Positions 61,157 through 64,000 of a stretch of DNA of 64,000 bases are shown here, in pieces. The notes below the pieces were generated by a model that made no database searches, was not told the DNA's origin, and worked only from the letters and a program-made list of their open reading frames with translations. Numbering within the stretch: the first letter of the stretch is position 1; each line of letters begins with the position of its first letter. The DNA is from Bacillus sp. FJAT-29814 (GTDB lineage Bacteria > Bacillota > Bacilli > Bacillales > Cytobacillaceae): NCBI RefSeq assembly GCF_001510715.1, contig NZ_LMTJ01000013.1, positions 18,030 to 82,029 on the forward strand, read 5' to 3'. The position numbers were made by a program, and so were the translations under genes.

Positions 61157-61755
61157 TTACTTTATTTATAGCGGAGGACCAGCGAATGCTATTGGGGGCG
61201 CTCGGTTCACTGCTGGACTTGGAGCCTGACATGAAGGTGATTGGCCAGGCGATGAACGGGGAGGAAGCACTGGCATCCATCCTCGAGCTTTCGCCTGATG
61301 TTTGTTTAATGGATATTGAAATGCCGCTGTTGAACGGCCTAGAGGTAGCAGAAGAGCTTGTGAAGCTGTCAGCGGCCAGCAAGGTGATTATTCTTACCAC
61401 CTTTGCCCGCCCTGGCTATTTCGAACGTGCGGTAAAAATCGGCGTCCATGGGTACTTGCTTAAAGACGGGGAAATTGACGACTTGGCTGGGGCGATTCGT
61501 AAGGTAGTGGCAGGGAAACGCGTATTCAGCCCGGAGCTGGCGATCGACGTCATCCGCGAGGAAAACCCATTAACCCTAAAAGAACAAGAGATTCTAAGAC
61601 TTGCCGCCTTAGGAAAAACAACAAAAGAAATCACTGCCGAACTGTACCTGTCATCCGGCACCGTCCGCAACTACATCTCCGAAATCATCCACAAACTCGG
61701 CGCCAAAAACCGCACCGAAGCAGCCGCCATCGCCCAACAAAAAGGCTGGCTTTAA
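61153..61755 (+). CDS. LuxR-type response regulator (YvfU/DesR-like)
   Basis: A 200-residue NarL/FixJ regulator: receiver domain with Asp54 in VCLMDIEMPLLNG and Lys in YLLKDGE, and a C-terminal LuxR helix-turn-helix (LTLKEQEILRLAALGKTTKE, LSSGTVRNYIS). It is the partner of the preceding kinase and probably controls the ABC transporter operon it lies in. Confidence 0.94.
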   Translation: MITLFIAEDQRMLLGALGSLLDLEPDMKVIGQAMNGEEALASILELSPDVCLMDIEMPLLNGLEVAEELVKLSAASKVIILTTFARPGYFERAVKIGVHGYLLKDGEIDDLAGAIRKVVAGKRVFSPELAIDVIREENPLTLKEQEILRLAALGKTTKEITAELYLSSGTVRNYISEIIHKLGAKNRTEAAAIAQQKGWL

Positions 61756-61761
61756 ACCTAC

Positions 61762-61826
61762 GGTGGTGTTAGTAATGGTGTCAGGCACCAATCATGGACA
61801 TTTGTCCTCCACACGAGGACAAATAT
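61762..61826 (+). repeat. REP-like palindromic element (short form)
   Basis: Core GGTGTCAGGCACC at 61777-61789, preceded by ggtggtgttagtaat, then aatcATGGACATTTGTCC, tccacacgaggacaaat. It belongs to the short GGACATTTGTCC subtype together with the copies at 31371 and 46198. Confidence 0.86.
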
Positions 61827-61848
61827 GGACCCATTTTGGTCCTTTTTT
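61827..61848 (+). terminator. Terminator of the ABC/two-component operon
   Basis: GGACC/GGTCC stem with TTTTTT, directly after the repeat. Confidence 0.65.
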
Positions 61849-62011
61849 GTTTTGTGTGGGGGGTTCGATTTTGTGGCCCATTTCCCGCCTGTTCTGGTCG
61901 GACAACCTTCCATCCCTTATAGATTTGAATACAATAACTAAAAAGGGGAGGACAAGGTCCGGACAGCCGGTCCTATTCCCTGCTATGCGTAAAAGGGGGA
62001 AAGAATGACAA

Positions 62012-63304
62012 TTGAATATTCTAATAGTCGGAACAGGGTATGTCGGTACAACCACCGGTCTAATTTTTTGCGAAATGGGACATCAGGTCACCGGCCTTGA
62101 CCTTGATAATCGAAAAATTCAAGCGCTGCAAGCCGGCAGTCTACATTTTTATGAGCCAGGTCTTGAAGCGCTCTTGAACAAGCATGTCCGGAGCGGCCAA
62201 ATAATTTTTACAAAAGAAACCGAAGCCGCGGTTCAAAAAAATGATGTCATTTTCATCTGCGTAGGCACTCCGATGGGGGAAAACGGAAGCGCCAATCTTT
62301 CCTATGTACGAAATGTCGCCGAAGCGATCGGGCGCTATATGAATCAATATAAAGTGATTGTCACAAAAAGTACCGTGCCGGTTGGAACTGCGGAGCTTGT
62401 TACGAAATGGATTGAAGCCAACCAACCAACTCCTATTCCGTTCGATGTCGTCTCCAATCCCGAGTTTCTGCGAGAAGGGTGCGCTGTCCAGGATGCGCTT
62501 CATCCCGACCGCATCATAATTGGGACCACAAGCCCAAAGGCTAGCACCATCATGAAGGAATTATATCAAAATTTCTCCTGCCCAATTATCGAAACCCACC
62601 CAAAAGCCTCTGAAATGATCAAGTATGCAGCCAATTCCTTCCTCGCGATGAAGATTTCCTATATCAATGAACTAGCCAGGCTTTGTGATGTGCTCGGGAT
62701 AAATGTAAACGATATTTCGAGGGGGATTGGCCTCGACCACCGAATTGGCACGGATTTCCTGCATGCAGGAATGGGGTACGGCGGCTCATGCTTCCCGAAA
62801 GACGTCAATGCTTTGCTGAAAACGGCCCTGGACCATCACCGCCCTTTATCTATTTTAGAAAAAGTAGTCCAAGTAAATAACGAACAGCCATTATATATAA
62901 TCGAAAAAATGAAACAGACATTGGGTGAATCGCTTCAGAACAAAACAATTGCCGTACTTGGGTTGTCGTTTAAAGCGAATACGGACGATACCAGGGAGTC
63001 GCCCAGTCTTGTGTTGATTGAGCATTTGGCGGCTGGGCAGGCGGAAATCAAAGCTCACGACCCGGTAGTGAAGTTCCGCAGCGATGGAACGATGAATTTT
63101 CAGCAGTGCGAAACAGTGGAGGAAACGGTCAAAGGGGCGGATGCGGTCGCGATTGGGACTGACTGGGCCGAGTACCGGCAACTAGATTGGGCTGCACTAA
63201 AGCAACTTATGAAACAGCCGATTATTTTTGATGGCAGAAATATGTTGGCTAAATCGGAGCTAGAGGGCTTAGGATTTCAATGTTTAGGTGTGGCTAATTT
63301 TTAA
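62012..63304 (+). CDS. ugd: UDP-glucose 6-dehydrogenase
   Basis: A 430-residue NAD-dependent enzyme that oxidises UDP-glucose to UDP-glucuronate for teichuronic acid or exopolysaccharide. It has the dinucleotide motif GTGYVGTTTGL, the central block VVSNPEFLREGCAVQD, the catalytic Cys260 in GMGYGGSCFPKD, and the C-terminal LGLSFKANTDDTRESPS. A TTG start at 62012 gives the expected N-terminus MNILIVGTGYVG; the SD (aaggggg) is 12 nt away. TuaD of B. subtilis is of this family. No other tua genes are adjacent. Confidence 0.94.
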   Translation: MNILIVGTGYVGTTTGLIFCEMGHQVTGLDLDNRKIQALQAGSLHFYEPGLEALLNKHVRSGQIIFTKETEAAVQKNDVIFICVGTPMGENGSANLSYVRNVAEAIGRYMNQYKVIVTKSTVPVGTAELVTKWIEANQPTPIPFDVVSNPEFLREGCAVQDALHPDRIIIGTTSPKASTIMKELYQNFSCPIIETHPKASEMIKYAANSFLAMKISYINELARLCDVLGINVNDISRGIGLDHRIGTDFLHAGMGYGGSCFPKDVNALLKTALDHHRPLSILEKVVQVNNEQPLYIIEKMKQTLGESLQNKTIAVLGLSFKANTDDTRESPSLVLIEHLAAGQAEIKAHDPVVKFRSDGTMNFQQCETVEETVKGADAVAIGTDWAEYRQLDWAALKQLMKQPIIFDGRNMLAKSELEGLGFQCLGVANF

Positions 63305-63345
63305 AAAAGGAAGGGTGAGTAATGTCTGCTCACCCTTCCGTTATT
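63303..63345 (+). terminator. Terminator after ugd
   Basis: GGAAGGGTGAG/CTCACCCTTCC stem. Confidence 0.85.
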
Positions 63346-63435
63346 TAGCTGCCCAAGAACCTTTAGTGCAAAAAAGCAAGTTTTCATTTCTGGCTTTGCA
63401 GGACAAGCTGCAGCACAACCGACGTCCGCTTATTA

Positions 63436-63474
63436 AAAAAAAGAAAATAGCCGCGCCGGAGCACGACTATTTTT
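63436..63474 (-). terminator. Terminator of the collagen-like gene
   Basis: On the minus strand AATAGTCG...CGGCTATT is followed by a T-rich run. Confidence 0.7.
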
Positions 63475-63497
63475 AGATATGGCCTTATTTCGCAAAA

Positions 63498-64000
63498 TTA
63501 AGGAATCCTTAGAATAATGGTTGCGGCTACGCCATTTGGAAGGGCTCTGCCGGTACTTGTGACAACTTGTACGGACAACAAGTCACATTGGTTAACCGGT
63601 ACATTAAAGCCGCTTCCAACACCGCAGCAGCCAGGACCTGCCATTGCCGTAACACCTGTTGACTGCACAGTGGAAGCACAATCAGTACTTCTAAATACGG
63701 TAGCGGTTACGGTTTCCCCTGCCATTAAGTTAAAGTTGCGAATATTTAATACAAGACCTGTGATGGTTGCGTTTTGTGGAACGACAACACTACTCCTCGC
63801 AAATCCACCCGCTCCCCCCTGGGATGTTCCAAGACCAAGGAAGTCATTATTGCCAACCTGTTGGTCTGTACCTAAATAAATCGTGCTACCTCCAGGTCCC
63901 GTCGGTCCTTGAGGTCCGGTTGGTCCTTGAGATCCGGTAGGTCCTTGAGGTCCAGTTGGCCCTTGAGGTCCAGTTGGTCCTTGAGATCCGGTAGGTCCTT
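63498..64000 (-). CDS. Collagen-like exosporium-type glycoprotein (partial, C-terminal)
   Basis: The open frame runs in from the right edge and ends at 63498, giving 166 visible residues. It begins with Gly-X-Y triplets (GPTGSQGPTGPQGPTGPQ and so on), then GGSTIYLGTDQQVGNND, and a C-terminal beta domain with MAGETVTATVFRSTDC, AMAGPGCCGVGSG and ATIILRIP. This is the layout of BclA-like spore-surface proteins, whose C-terminal domain trimerises like C1q/TNF. The short DNA repeat unit (ggtccttgaggtccggttgg and variants) makes length changes likely. Confidence 0.88.
   Translation of the reverse strand, partial: GPTGSQGPTGPQGPTGPQGPTGSQGPTGPQGPTGPGGSTIYLGTDQQVGNNDFLGLGTSQGGAGGFARSSVVVPQNATITGLVLNIRNFNLMAGETVTATVFRSTDCASTVQSTGVTAMAGPGCCGVGSGFNVPVNQCDLLSVQVVTSTGRALPNGVAATIILRIP

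Noticed and set aside
63850..64000. Possible CRISPR-like array of short repeats at the right edge
   Set aside because: The units are variants of ggtccttgaggtccagttgg without unique spacers and translate on the minus strand to Gly-X-Y triplets of a collagen-like protein.

Overview
The window looks like chromosome of a spore-forming Bacillaceae member, most likely a soil Bacillus or Neobacillus-type organism. The evidence is Bacillus-type Shine-Dalgarno sequences with many TTG/GTG starts, a Bacillus-type flagellar export cluster, xpaC-yaaN, alaR-alaT, yfkN-like and yvfRSTU-like genes, a collagen-like exosporium-type protein at the right edge and a Gram-positive lipoprotein NirK. The genus is inference; the family is well supported. 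I saw no rRNA, tRNA, CRISPR array, prophage or complete insertion sequence.

Region 1 (1-11.3 kb) is a compact flagellar operon on the + strand: end of fliH, then fliI, fliJ, fliN, fliO, fliP, fliQ, fliR, flhB, flhA, flhF, flhG and fliA (sigma-D), closed by a terminator and followed by a PilZ-like gene. The genes that usually sit between fliJ and fliN/fliY in Bacillus (fliK, flgD, flgE, fliL, fliM) and the che genes before sigD are absent here. Two copies of a palindromic repeat sit in the fliP-fliQ and flhB-flhA gaps.

Region 2 (11.3-24.4 kb) mixes a decayed LPxTG-type surface gene, a small hydrophobic ORF, an NlpC/P60 hydrolase, alaT/alaR, an LCP-family enzyme, an MDR-family dehydrogenase, a cell-wall amidase with SPOR and glucosaminidase domains, galE, a purine permease, and a HupE/UreJ-like membrane protein.

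Region 3 (24.6-45 kb) is rich in secreted hydrolases. It holds a 2035-residue wall-anchored protein (lamin-tail, PHP phosphoesterase, OB-like repeats, LPDTA sorting signal), an M28 aminopeptidase, two paralogous convergent cyclic-nucleotide phosphodiesterase/nucleotidase genes (one with frameshifts in its signal peptide), an amidase, an M14 carboxypeptidase and a penicillin-acylase-family enzyme. Together they suggest scavenging of nucleotides, phosphate and peptides outside the cell.

Region 4 (45-64 kb) carries a ferritin-like protein, a REP-associated tyrosine transposase (RAYT) overlapping comM/yifB, plsY, a ZIP transporter, an HtrA-like protease with a dockerin/EF-hand tail, xpaC-yaaN, a VanY-type carboxypeptidase, a c-di-GMP-I riboswitch in front of a 54-residue ORF, nirK behind an Fnr box, a DnaA-box cluster, a yvfRSTU-type ABC/two-component operon, UDP-glucose dehydrogenase and the collagen-like protein.

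Across 17.8-61.8 kb at least eleven copies of a dispersed palindromic element (core GGTGTCAGGCACC followed by a GTGGACAAA...TTTGTCCAC hairpin) lie only between genes. One lies 77 bp upstream of the RAYT gene, so this looks like a REP/RAYT system in a Firmicute, and I regard it as the most interesting feature of the window. The c-di-GMP riboswitch with its tiny target gene and the DnaA-box cluster come next.
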